Shown here piece by piece: positions 1-7,273 of a DNA stretch of 11,676 nucleotides (its first letter is position 1; every line of letters starts with the position of its first letter). The stretch comes from Actinomycetota bacterium. GTDB lineage: Bacteria > Actinomycetota > Thermoleophilia > RBG-16-64-13. The stretch lies in NCBI GenBank assembly GCA_023488925.1, contig JAMDDA010000177.1:1-11676 (forward strand). Reading direction: 5' to 3'. The notes beneath the pieces are model-generated. The model made no database searches and was not told the origin of the DNA. It saw only the letters and a list, made by a program, of their open reading frames with translations. The position numbers and the translations under genes are program-made.

Positions 1-1
1 T

Positions 2-64
2 TCCAGGCATTATCACGATCGAGAGCCCGAGGATACGACAGGCCCGCTCCGGCGGGCCTTGTGA
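2..64 (+). CDS. ctsR: Probable C-terminal end of CtsR heat-shock repressor (partial)
   Basis: An open frame enters from the left edge and stops at a TGA at 62-64. It gives 20 residues ending in PLRRAL. The stop overlaps the GTG at 61-63, a GTGA arrangement seen again at the next junction and before ispF. Most third positions are G or C, as in the neighbouring genes. CtsR is the DNA-binding repressor of class III heat-shock genes, and in Gram-positive bacteria its gene normally lies directly before mcsA, mcsB and clpC. The identity rests on gene order, because 20 residues are too few for recognition. The frame one base over is also open here, so the reading frame itself is not certain. Confidence 0.4.
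   Translation, partial: SRHYHDREPEDTTGPLRRAL
40..59 (+). repeat. Perfect 8-bp hairpin at the ctsR-mcsA junction
   Basis: AGGCCCGC at 40-47 and GCGGGCCT at 52-59 are exact inverted complements around a four-base TCCG loop. The stem lies inside the last codons of the upstream frame and is followed by only one more T, so it lacks the U-tract of a classical intrinsic terminator. It ends a few bases before the mcsA ribosome-binding site (around 69-74). In RNA it could slow RNA polymerase, stabilise an mRNA end or affect mcsA initiation. Its function is inferred. Confidence 0.5.
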
Positions 65-68
65 TAGA

Positions 69-74
69 GAGGAG
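69..74 (+). promoter_or_regulatory. Ribosome-binding site that sets the mcsA start
   Basis: The purine run GAGGAG at 69-74 (within AGAGAGGAG) ends seven bases before the GTG at 82-84. The earlier in-frame GTG at 61 has only pyrimidine-containing sequence with no clear Shine-Dalgarno in front of it. This favours the start at 82. Confidence 0.6.
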
Positions 75-81
75 ACGTCGG

Positions 82-654
82 GTGTTTGCCGAGGAATCGG
101 AATGGCAGGGCGGTAGCGGGGACACTCCGTCCTGCGAGGCGTGCGGCCGTGAGGTCGCCAGTGTGCACCTGCTCCGCCTCGAAGGCACGGAGCTTACCCG
201 CATGCATGTCTGCCAGAGTTGCGCCGAGGAATTGGTGGAACAGACCGAGGGCGCGGCCCTGGTCTTCGCCGTACCGAACTTGCTGGGCGGTCTTCTCTCC
301 CGGGCCGCCCGGGCCGAGGCCGAGGTGGAGCGGCAACCGGGCGAGTCTACCAAGATGTGCGTGGTTTGTGGCACCACGTTGAACGACATCCGCGAGACCG
401 GTCGCCTGGGCTGCGCCGCCTGCTACCAGGTTTTCGCCGCGCATCTCGAGCGGGGTCTCGGTGCTGCCGGCGCCGCTGTGGAGCATCTGGGCAAGGTGCC
501 CGGCCGGATGGTGGGGAGCGACCCCGTTCAGCGGGAAGTGTTGCGGCTGCGGCGCATGCTTGCGGAGTTGGTGGAGTCGGAGCGCTACGAAGAGGCCGCC
601 GGCGTGCGTGACCGGTTGGCCGAGTTGAGCGGAGGACCGGGGGAGGAAGGGTGA
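82..654 (+). CDS. mcsA: McsA: zinc-finger/UVR activator of the McsB-ClpC system
   Basis: In Bacillus McsA binds McsB, stimulates its arginine kinase activity and helps deliver CtsR and other clients to ClpC. From the GTG at 82 the protein has 190 residues, close to the usual ~185. Four CxxC pairs are visible: C18/C21, C44/C47, C93/C96 and C111/C114, the expected two zinc modules. A conserved HLGKVP stretch follows near 135-140. A UVR helical hairpin spans about 148-182, with the typical ERYEEAAGVRDRL core. The N-terminus has about 17 residues before the first cysteine, where Bacillus McsA has only a few. The in-frame GTG at 61 would add seven residues, but it lacks a good ribosome-binding site. 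The stop TGA overlaps the mcsB start (GTGA), which suggests translational coupling. All zinc ligands are present, so McsA looks functional even though its partner McsB looks catalytically altered. Confidence 0.92.
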   Translation: MFAEESEWQGGSGDTPSCEACGREVASVHLLRLEGTELTRMHVCQSCAEELVEQTEGAALVFAVPNLLGGLLSRAARAEAEVERQPGESTKMCVVCGTTLNDIRETGRLGCAACYQVFAAHLERGLGAAGAAVEHLGKVPGRMVGSDPVQREVLRLRRMLAELVESERYEEAAGVRDRLAELSGGPGEEG

Positions 655-1673
655 GGGAGAACCACGACGTTCTCGTCACCAGCGTCGGCGTGAGTCGCAA
701 CGACGCGGCGGTGCCGTTTCCCCATGTGGCCGACCGCCGGCTTCTCGAGGAGCTGCGCGACCGCGTGGTGCATACACTGCGCGGCACCGGCGGTCCCGGG
801 GAGTGGGAGGTCTTCGAGCTGGAGTCCCTCTCGCCCGTGCAGCGCGCCTACCTGGTCGAGAGGGGTCTCATGACTCCAGCCTTCGCCCGCAGCCGGCGCG
901 AGGCCGCGGCCTTCGCCCTCTACCAGGGGGGCAGGGCTACTCTCGAGATCAACGGTCAGGACCACTTGCGGCTGCTGGCGGCCAGGGAAGGCGATCGTCT
1001 GTCCGAGCTTTGGGCTATGGTGGATGCGATCGACGACAGTCTGGAGCGGGGCATGACCTACGCGTTCGACGAACGTTGGGGATATCTCACCGCCCGGCCC
1101 GATGAAGCGGGCACCGGTCTGAAGGCATACGCCGTCGTCCAGATACCGGCTCTCATGGTGGCGGGCAGGGTGGGCGTCCTGGCCCTGCAGATGATGACGC
1201 AGGGGTTGCTGCTGACGCCTCTGTGGGAGGGAGCCGGCGGTCTGTTCCAGGTTTCCAACCGGGGTGGCCGGGGAATATCCGAATTGTTTATCACCGAGAC
1301 CGTTCTCGACACCGCGCGCGACTTGGTGGAAAAGGAGCGGAGCGTCCGCAAGATCCTGTTGCGTGACAATCCGGTGCGCGTGCGCGACCATGTGGGGCGG
1401 GCCCTCGGAGTGGCCCGGCACGCCTGGACGGTAGGTTGGGCGGAAGCCGTGAGCCTCGTGTCCTCCGTGCAGGTGGGGGTTGAGATGGGTCTGATCGAGG
1501 CCCCGTGGATCACCCCGCAGTCGGCCTTCGCGCTCATGCGGCGCGTGCACCCCGGTCACCTGGCTGTGGAAGAGATGGGCGGAGTGCACGGGGGTTTGGA
1601 AGATCCCCGTATCGATGAAGTCCGCGCGCGGATTTTGCGCGAAACCTTCGACGCAGCGCGTTTGAAGAGGTAA
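651..1673 (+). CDS. mcsB: McsB-family protein, probable pseudo-arginine kinase
   Basis: The 340-residue protein aligns along its length with Bacillus McsB (about 363 aa), the phosphagen-kinase-fold enzyme that phosphorylates arginines and marks proteins for ClpCP. Shared landmarks are QDHLR (103-107), GYLT..P...GTGL (144-157), FQVSN (199-203), EKERSVR (227-234 region) and a C-terminal DEVRA. It starts at a GTG overlapping the mcsA stop by four bases, with GGAGGA at 642-647 as ribosome-binding site. Catalytic signatures are altered compared with the family as I remember it: NEEDH is NGQDH (101-105); SSRIRLARN is about TSVGVSRN (10-17), leaving one of three arginines; the active-site Cys (Bacillus C167) is Arg149; RAS is KAY (158-160); RGIYGEG is TPLWEGA (189-195); and RDxxRA is IDEVRA (331-336). 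The frame is intact and the fold retained, so decay or sequencing error is unlikely. A kinase-dead adaptor or regulator of ClpC is the inference. McsB membership is secure; its activity is doubtful. Confidence 0.9.
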   Translation: MRENHDVLVTSVGVSRNDAAVPFPHVADRRLLEELRDRVVHTLRGTGGPGEWEVFELESLSPVQRAYLVERGLMTPAFARSRREAAAFALYQGGRATLEINGQDHLRLLAAREGDRLSELWAMVDAIDDSLERGMTYAFDERWGYLTARPDEAGTGLKAYAVVQIPALMVAGRVGVLALQMMTQGLLLTPLWEGAGGLFQVSNRGGRGISELFITETVLDTARDLVEKERSVRKILLRDNPVRVRDHVGRALGVARHAWTVGWAEAVSLVSSVQVGVEMGLIEAPWITPQSAFALMRRVHPGHLAVEEMGGVHGGLEDPRIDEVRARILRETFDAARLKR

Positions 1674-1685
1674 GAGAGGTCAGTC

Positions 1686-4163
1686 ATGTTCGAACGGTTT
1701 ACGGAACGCGCACGGCAGGTCGTGGTCCTCGCGCAGGAGGAAGCGCGAGACCTCAAACACAACTACATCGGCACGGAGCATCTGCTGCTCGGCCTGCTGC
1801 GCGAAGGCGACGGCGTGGCTGCTCGGGTCATGAGCACGCTCGAGGTGACCCTCGAGGATGTGCGCGGCGAGATCATGCGCATCGTGGGCGAGGGTGAGCA
1901 CGAAGCCCAGGGTCAGATCCCGTTCACCCCCCGCGCCAAGAAGGTGCTCGAGCTGGCTCTGCGGGAGGCCCTCTCCCTGGGGCACAACTACATCGGCACG
2001 GAGCACATCCTGCTCGGATTGGTGCGGGAGAGCGAGGGCGTGGCCGCCCGCATCCTCAACGACCTCGACGCCGACGCCGACCGCATCCGCCAGGAGGTCA
2101 TGCGCGTCCTCTCCGGTCCCAGCCGGCGGGGGCAAAAGCCCGGTGCTCCGGCGGGGAGCGTCAAGAAGTCCTCCAAGGTGCTCGACCAGTTCGGGCGGAA
2201 CCTCACGAAGTATGCGGAGGAAGACAAGCTCGACCCTGTCATCGGCCGCAATACCGAGATCGAACGCGTCATGCAGATCCTGTCGCGCCGCACCAAGAAC
2301 AACCCGGTGCTCATCGGCGAGCCGGGCGTGGGCAAGACGGCCGTGGTCGAGGGTCTGGCTCAGCGCATCGCCGACAACGAGGTGCCCGAGCTCCTCAAAG
2401 ACAAGCAGATCTACACCCTCGACCTGGGGGCGCTGGTTGCCGGATCCAAGTACCGGGGCGAGTTCGAGGAGCGTCTCAAGAAAGTGATGAAGGAGATCAC
2501 CGAGCGGGGTGACATCATCCTGTTCATCGACGAGATCCACAACCTGGTCGGCGCCGGGGCGGCCGAGGGCGCCATCGACGCCGCCTCCATCCTCAAGCCG
2601 GCGTTGGCCCGGGGTGAGCTGCAGACTATCGGGGCCACCACCATCGACGAGTTCCGCAAGTACCTGGCGCGCGATGCTGCGCTCGAGCGCCGCTTCCAGC
2701 AGATCATGGTCAAAGAGCCCTCGGTGGAGGAGACCATCGAGATCCTCAAGGGCCTGCGCGACCGCTACGAGGCACACCACCGCATCCGCATCACCGACGA
2801 GGCCTTGGAGGCGGCCGCCTACCTGGCCGACCGCTACATCAGCGACCGCTTCCTGCCCGACAAGGCCATCGACCTGGTCGACGAGGCGGCCTCCCGCAAA
2901 CGGATCCAGACCATGACGGCGCCGCCCGACTATCGGGAGCTCGAGGAGAAGATTCAAGCGGTGCGCAAGGAGAAGGAAGCCGCCATCGAGGGCCAGGAGT
3001 TCGAAAAGGCGGCCAACCTGCGCGACCGCGAGCGCCGTCTGATCAACGAGAAAAAGGAACTCGAGGAACGCTGGAAGAACTCCGAAGAGGGGTCCCGGGC
3101 CTGCATCGGGGAGGACGAGATCGCCGAAGTCGTGGCTATGTGGACCGGCATTCCCGTGGTCAAACTCACCGAAGCCGAGACCCAGAAGTTGCTGCGCATG
3201 GAGGAAGAGCTCCACAAGCGCGTCATCGGCCAGGACGAGGCGCTGACCGCCGTCTCCAAGGCCATTCGCCGTTCGCGGGCCGGGCTCAAGGATCCCCGGC
3301 GGCCGGGCGGCTCCTTCGTCTTCCTGGGTCCCTCGGGTGTGGGCAAGACCGAGCTCGCCCGTACTCTGGCCGAGTTTCTTTTCGGTGACGAGGATGCCCT
3401 CATTCAGGTCGACATGTCCGAGTACATGGAGAAGCACGCCGTGAGCCGGCTGGTGGGCTCCCCGCCGGGGTACGTGGGCTACGAGGAGGGCGGCCAACTG
3501 ACCGAGGCGGTGCGCCGGCGTCCGTACAGCGTGGTGCTGCTCGACGAGATCGAAAAAGCCCACCCCGACGTGTTCAACATCCTGCTGCAGATCCTGGAAG
3601 ACGGACGGCTGACGGACGCCCAGGGCCGCACGGTCGATTTCCGTAACACCATCGTCATCATGACCTCGAACGTCGGCGCGGCCACCATCTCCAAGGGCCA
3701 GGTGCTGGGGTTCGGGGAACCGGTGCTCGAGGGCGGCTTGGAATACGGTGAGATGAAGACCCGGGTGATGGGGGAGCTGAAGAAGGTCTTCCGGCCCGAG
3801 TTCCTCAACCGCATCGACGAAGTCATCGTCTTCCACAAGCTGACCAAGGAGCAGATCTACGAGATCATCGAGCTCATGCTCAACCGGCTCCGGGTGCAAC
3901 TGAAGGAGAACGGTTTGAACATCGAGCTCACCAACGAGGCCAAGGATCTTCTGGTCGAGGTCGGCTACGATCCGGCGATGGGGGCCCGACCCTTACGGCG
4001 GGCCCTGCAGAAATACGTGGAAGACGAGCTGGCCGAAGAAGTCCTGACCGGGCGCATCCCCCCCGGCAGCACGGTGGTGATGGGTCGGGACGGCGACAAG
4101 CTGTCCATCGTCGAGACCCTGGCGGCCCCCGAGGAGGTCCTCGTGACCGGAGAGCCCACATAG
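1686..4163 (+). CDS. clpC: ClpC: AAA+ unfoldase of the ClpCP protease
   Basis: ClpC is a hexameric ATPase that unfolds proteins, including arginine-phosphorylated ones in Bacillus, and threads them into ClpP. The 825 residues match the family length. Two Clp_N repeats fill about 1-140, each with the NYIGTEH motif (26-32 and 101-107). The glutamates in them (E31, E106) match those reported to bind phosphoarginine in Bacillus ClpC. The first AAA+ module has Walker A GEPGVGKT (211-218) and Walker B ILFIDE (278-283). A middle domain with a UVR-like coiled coil lies at about 416-455. The second module has Walker A GPSGVGKT (548-555) and Walker B VVLLDE (616-621). LGF at 674-676 is the likely ClpP-docking loop. 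The ATG is preceded by GAGAGG at 1674-1679 and lies 12 nt after the mcsB stop, so the genes are probably co-transcribed. No key residue is missing. ClpP is not in the window. Confidence 0.98.
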   Translation: MFERFTERARQVVVLAQEEARDLKHNYIGTEHLLLGLLREGDGVAARVMSTLEVTLEDVRGEIMRIVGEGEHEAQGQIPFTPRAKKVLELALREALSLGHNYIGTEHILLGLVRESEGVAARILNDLDADADRIRQEVMRVLSGPSRRGQKPGAPAGSVKKSSKVLDQFGRNLTKYAEEDKLDPVIGRNTEIERVMQILSRRTKNNPVLIGEPGVGKTAVVEGLAQRIADNEVPELLKDKQIYTLDLGALVAGSKYRGEFEERLKKVMKEITERGDIILFIDEIHNLVGAGAAEGAIDAASILKPALARGELQTIGATTIDEFRKYLARDAALERRFQQIMVKEPSVEETIEILKGLRDRYEAHHRIRITDEALEAAAYLADRYISDRFLPDKAIDLVDEAASRKRIQTMTAPPDYRELEEKIQAVRKEKEAAIEGQEFEKAANLRDRERRLINEKKELEERWKNSEEGSRACIGEDEIAEVVAMWTGIPVVKLTEAETQKLLRMEEELHKRVIGQDEALTAVSKAIRRSRAGLKDPRRPGGSFVFLGPSGVGKTELARTLAEFLFGDEDALIQVDMSEYMEKHAVSRLVGSPPGYVGYEEGGQLTEAVRRRPYSVVLLDEIEKAHPDVFNILLQILEDGRLTDAQGRTVDFRNTIVIMTSNVGAATISKGQVLGFGEPVLEGGLEYGEMKTRVMGELKKVFRPEFLNRIDEVIVFHKLTKEQIYEIIELMLNRLRVQLKENGLNIELTNEAKDLLVEVGYDPAMGARPLRRALQKYVEDELAEEVLTGRIPPGSTVVMGRDGDKLSIVETLAAPEEVLVTGEPT

Positions 4164-4185
4164 ACCGTTTGCCGGGGCGAGGCCA

Positions 4186-5550
4186 GTGACACGCAATCGG
4201 AGCATCTACGTCTGCGGGGGCTGTGGGTACCAGAGCCCCCGCTGGCTTGGGCGGTGCCCCGACTGCGGCGCCTGGAACAGCCTGCTGGAAGAGGTGCCGG
4301 CGGCCTCCCCGGCGCCGGGCGCTGAGCGGGGGCTCCTTCCGGCGGTAGTGACCTTGGCCGACGTCGAGGCCGGTTCCGAGGAGCGCATCGTCACCGGGCT
4401 CGGTGAGTTCGACCGGGTGCTGGGCGGGGGGCTCGTGCGGGGGTCGCTGGTCTTGGTGGGAGGAGAACCCGGAGTGGGCAAGTCCACCCTCCTGCTCCAG
4501 GCTCTGCTGGGCATGGAGGCGGCCGGTGTGCCGACGATGCTGGTGTCGGGGGAGGAGTCGCCGGCGCAGGTCAAGCTGCGGGCCCGCCGTCTCCCCGGCG
4601 CCCGGGACGGGCTGCGACTGGTGAGCGAGACCCGCTGCGAGCCGGTGATGGCCTGTCTGGCGGAGCACCGGCCCGCGGTGTGTGTGGTGGACTCGGTGCA
4701 GACGCTCTGGTCCGACGTCCTGAGCTCGCCCCCGGGTTCGGTATCCCAGAGCCGCGAGGTGACAGGACAACTGCTGCGGGTGGCGAAAGGAAAGGGCATT
4801 ACCCTCGTTCTGGTCGGTCACGTGACGAAGAGCGGAGATCTTGCCGGCCCCCGGGTGCTCGAGCACATGGTCGATGCCGTTCTGGCCTTCGAGGGTGAGC
4901 GGGGTCAACCGTACCGCATCTTGCGGGCGGTCAAGAACCGGTTCGGCTCGACGAACGAGGTGGGCGTGTTCCAGATGACGGGCAGCGGGCTCCGCGATGT
5001 GCCGGATCCTTCCTCGCTCTTCTTGGAGGAAGGGGCGGCCAGCCCCGGAGCCTCCGTGGTCGCGGCCATGGAAGGCACGCGCTGCCTCCTCGCCGAGGTG
5101 CAGGCGTTGGTCACACCGTCCGGGTTGGCCATGCCCCGCCGGGTGACTCGGGGCGTGGACCACAACCGGCTGGCCATGGTGGTGGCGGTACTATCCCGCA
5201 GGGCGGGCCTGAGCCTGGGCGAGTGCGATATCTTCGCCAACGTGGCCGGAGGGCTGACCGTGGAGGATCCGGCGGCCGATCTGCCGCTCGCGCTGGCGGT
5301 GGCTTCGTCGTTTCGCGACCGGGCTCTCGGGGACGCGGCGGCGTTCGGCGAGCTCAGTCTCACCGGGCAGGTGCGCTACGTGGTTCATGGTGACGTGCGC
5401 CTGCAGGAGCTGGCCCGGCGGGGGTTTCGCCGGGTGTTGGCGCCGCGCAGGAACGTGGAGGAGCTCCGGGCCCACGGCGCAGTACCGGCGGGCCTTTCCC
5501 TGGAGGCGGTAACGGACATCCGCGAACTCGTGCGAGGTCTCATTGGCTAA
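4186..5550 (+). CDS. radA: RadA/Sms DNA repair ATPase
   Basis: RadA is a RecA-related, DnaB-like ATPase that helps process recombination intermediates and extend D-loops. The 454-residue protein has the full family layout: an N-terminal zinc finger with C10, C13, C24 and C27; Walker A GEPGVGKS at 93-100; the RadA-specific KNRFG motif at 250-254; and a C-terminal Lon-protease-like domain from about 285, including FANVAGGL and DLPLALA, which acts as a DNA-binding scaffold rather than a protease. The GTG start lies 22 nt after clpC, with a modest GGGGCGAGG purine stretch just upstream. The end overlaps the disA start by eight bases. Neighbouring disA fits the reported Bacillus interaction in which RadA restrains DisA. 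Length and motifs are normal. Confidence 0.97.
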   Translation: MTRNRSIYVCGGCGYQSPRWLGRCPDCGAWNSLLEEVPAASPAPGAERGLLPAVVTLADVEAGSEERIVTGLGEFDRVLGGGLVRGSLVLVGGEPGVGKSTLLLQALLGMEAAGVPTMLVSGEESPAQVKLRARRLPGARDGLRLVSETRCEPVMACLAEHRPAVCVVDSVQTLWSDVLSSPPGSVSQSREVTGQLLRVAKGKGITLVLVGHVTKSGDLAGPRVLEHMVDAVLAFEGERGQPYRILRAVKNRFGSTNEVGVFQMTGSGLRDVPDPSSLFLEEGAASPGASVVAAMEGTRCLLAEVQALVTPSGLAMPRRVTRGVDHNRLAMVVAVLSRRAGLSLGECDIFANVAGGLTVEDPAADLPLALAVASSFRDRALGDAAAFGELSLTGQVRYVVHGDVRLQELARRGFRRVLAPRRNVEELRAHGAVPAGLSLEAVTDIRELVRGLIG

Positions 5551-6625
5551 GAGGCAGACGGTCACCAGCGAGCGGCTCGTCGAAGCTCTGCAGCTCGTTG
5601 CGCCGGGCACGGCCATTCGTGACGCCCTGGACAACATCGTGCGGGCGCGTACCGGTGCCCTGCTCGTCTTCGCCGACGAAGACGAGGTGGCCCCCCTCAT
5701 CTCGGGAGGCATCCGCATGGATGTCGAGCTTTCTCCGATGGTCCTTTACGAACTCGCCAAGATGGACGGGGCCATCCTCCTCAACCGGGACGGGAGCCGG
5801 ATCATGCACGCCAACGTGCAGCTCATGCCCGATCCCACCATCCCTTCGGTAGAGACCGGCACCCGGCACCGCACGGCCGAACGGGTGGCCAAGCAGATCG
5901 ATGCTCTCGTGCTCTCTATCTCGGCCGCCCGGGACGTCGTGTCGCTGTACATCGACGGGATCCGTTATGTGCTCGAGGAGATCCGGGTCATTCTGGTGAA
6001 AGCGAACCAGGCCCTCCAGACCCTGGAGAAGTACAAGTCGCGGTTGAACCAGGTTTCCACCTCTCTCAGTGCCCTCGAGTTCGAAGACGCGGTCACCCTC
6101 TACGACGTTCTGAGCGTGCTGCAGCGTTCGGAGATGGTGTTGCGCATCGCTCAGGAGATCGAGCGCTATATCATCGAGCTCGGCACCGAGGGGCGGCTCA
6201 TTCAGATGCAGCTGGAGGAGCTCATGGTCGACGTTCGGGACGACCGCAAGGCGGTCATCCGGGATTACCTGCCCGATTTCGCCGACCTGACCCCGGAGGA
6301 GGTGGCGGCCGCGCTCAGCTCGCTCCACCCGGAGGACCTGCTCAGCCTGGGCAAGGTCGGGCAGCTTCTCGGCTACGACCCCGACGTGGATGCCCTGGAG
6401 CTGCACGTGTCGGCCCGCGGTTTCCGGATGCTGCGGAAGATTCCCCGGCTTCCCAAAGGAGTCATCAACAACCTGGTGGAGGGCTTCGGCAGACTGGAAG
6501 ACATCTTGAACGCGTCCAAGGAGGAGCTGGCGGCCGTCGAGGGAGTGGGACCCGCCCGGGCCCACGACATCAAGGAAGGCTTTCTGCGGCTGCGCGAGCT
6601 CAACCTGCTGGAACGCTACGGGTAA
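5543..6625 (+). CDS. disA: DisA: diadenylate cyclase and DNA integrity scanning protein
   Basis: DisA makes cyclic di-AMP from two ATP and lowers synthesis when it meets branched DNA, linking genome integrity to signalling. The 360 residues equal the Bacillus length. The N-terminal DAC domain carries the catalytic DGA (75-77) and RHR (108-110, within GTRHRTAER) motifs, both intact. A helical linker follows at about 150-290. A C-terminal helix-hairpin-helix DNA-binding segment lies at about 325-350 (AAVEGVGPARAHDIKEGF region). I chose the TTG start because it gives the family N-terminus; GCGAGG at 5532-5537 sits five bases upstream inside the end of radA. The 8-nt overlap with radA suggests coupled translation. 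There is no sign of lost catalysis. Confidence 0.97.
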   Translation: MAKRQTVTSERLVEALQLVAPGTAIRDALDNIVRARTGALLVFADEDEVAPLISGGIRMDVELSPMVLYELAKMDGAILLNRDGSRIMHANVQLMPDPTIPSVETGTRHRTAERVAKQIDALVLSISAARDVVSLYIDGIRYVLEEIRVILVKANQALQTLEKYKSRLNQVSTSLSALEFEDAVTLYDVLSVLQRSEMVLRIAQEIERYIIELGTEGRLIQMQLEELMVDVRDDRKAVIRDYLPDFADLTPEEVAAALSSLHPEDLLSLGKVGQLLGYDPDVDALELHVSARGFRMLRKIPRLPKGVINNLVEGFGRLEDILNASKEELAAVEGVGPARAHDIKEGFLRLRELNLLERYG

Positions 6626-6658
6626 GCGCCGGCCTCCGGTGCAGGCCTGGGGTGGGGT

Positions 6659-6670
6659 GGCCGGCCGGCC
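6659..6670 (+). repeat. GGCC-rich palindrome in the carD leader
   Basis: Twelve bases made of three GGCC units form a perfect self-complementary palindrome in the 73-nt gap between disA and carD. A weaker inverted pair (GGCCT at 6631-6635 and AGGCC at 6643-6647) lies just before it. No T-run follows, so this is not a standard terminator. It may be a structured 5' leader, a protein-binding site or simply GC-rich spacer. Confidence 0.35.
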
Positions 6671-6686
6671 GGACGGCGGCACGACT

Positions 6687-6692
6687 GAGGAG
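6687..6692 (+). promoter_or_regulatory. Ribosome-binding site that sets the carD start
   Basis: GAGGAG at 6687-6692 ends six bases before the GTG at 6699. That GTG begins the family N-terminus (FSVGDKVVYP). An in-frame GTG at 6639 would add 20 residues not expected in the family and has no comparable site. This favours 6699. Confidence 0.75.
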
Positions 6693-6698
6693 TTTGGT

Positions 6699-7202
6699 GT
6701 GTTCAGCGTAGGAGACAAGGTCGTCTATCCCCATCACGGCGCCGGGCGGATCCTGGACATCTGCCAGCGGGAGGTTCAGGGGGAGACAAGGCAGTACATG
6801 ACGATCCAGATCCTCCACAACGACATGACGGTCATGGTCCCCGTGGATGCGGCCGAGCGGGCGGGCATCCGGGCCGTCATCGACGAAGTCATGGTGGAGG
6901 AAGTCGTTGGTGTCCTACGGGAAGATCCCACCCTCATGCCCAAGAACTGGAACCGACGACTGAAGCACAATCGTGAGAAAATAAAATCGGGCGACATATT
7001 CGAGCTGGCGGATGTGGTGCGTAACCTGGCCATCCGCGATGCGACGAAAGGGCTGTCCACGGGCGAGAAACAGATGTTCGGGCGGGTTAAGAAGATCCTG
7101 GCCTCCGAGTTGATGTATGCGAAAAAGATCCCGGAGGCCGAAGCGGTGCAATACCTGGAGAGCCTGCTGACGGAGATCTGCGAGCGGGCGGAGTGCGAGT
7201 AG
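6699..7202 (+). CDS. carD: CarD-family RNA polymerase-binding regulator
   Basis: CarD/CdnL proteins bind the beta subunit of RNA polymerase and stabilise open promoter complexes, often at rRNA promoters. The 167-residue protein matches the mycobacterial length (about 162). The N-terminal Tudor-like RNAP-interaction domain begins with FSVGDKVVYPHHGAGRI. The C-terminal helical DNA-binding part contains NWNRR, whose tryptophan (W84) corresponds to the residue that wedges at the upstream edge of the bubble in mycobacterial CarD. VVRNL and GLSTGEKQM are also family-like. It lies 73 nt after disA and 71 nt before the PIN/TRAM gene. Short, AT-rich codons around 6977-6987 (AAA ATA AAA) stand out from the GC-rich background but lie in a well-conserved segment. 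A longer start at 6639 is possible but unlikely. Confidence 0.94.
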   Translation: MFSVGDKVVYPHHGAGRILDICQREVQGETRQYMTIQILHNDMTVMVPVDAAERAGIRAVIDEVMVEEVVGVLREDPTLMPKNWNRRLKHNREKIKSGDIFELADVVRNLAIRDATKGLSTGEKQMFGRVKKILASELMYAKKIPEAEAVQYLESLLTEICERAECE

Positions 7203-7250
7203 GAGAAGAGACCGGTTTCCACCATGTGCGTTCCGTTTTGGTCCATCACG

Positions 7251-7264
7251 AGGAGGAGAGGAGG
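7251..7264 (+). promoter_or_regulatory. Extended purine-rich Shine-Dalgarno tract before the PIN/TRAM gene
   Basis: AGGAGGAGAGGAGG is an unusually long run of overlapping ribosome-binding sequences, ending nine bases before the ATG at 7274. A GTG at 7264 opens a different frame that matches no family, so the tract most likely serves the ATG. Confidence 0.6.
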
Positions 7265-7273
7265 TGAGGCTGG

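Noticed and set aside
651..1673. The possibility that mcsB is a frameshifted pseudogene.
   Set aside because: The frame is open from start to stop at near family length, conserved segments are in order, and the unusual residues are scattered substitutions rather than a shifted stretch.
1680..3899. A 739-codon open frame antisense to clpC.
   Set aside because: It mirrors the clpC codons, has a low-complexity composition rich in leucine, valine, histidine and aspartate, matches no family I recognise, and is the expected by-product of GC-rich codon bias.
3928..6718. Long antisense open frames opposite radA and disA (about 411 and 392 codons).
   Set aside because: They lie wholly across clearly coding genes with intact motifs and show no domain features; shadow frames.
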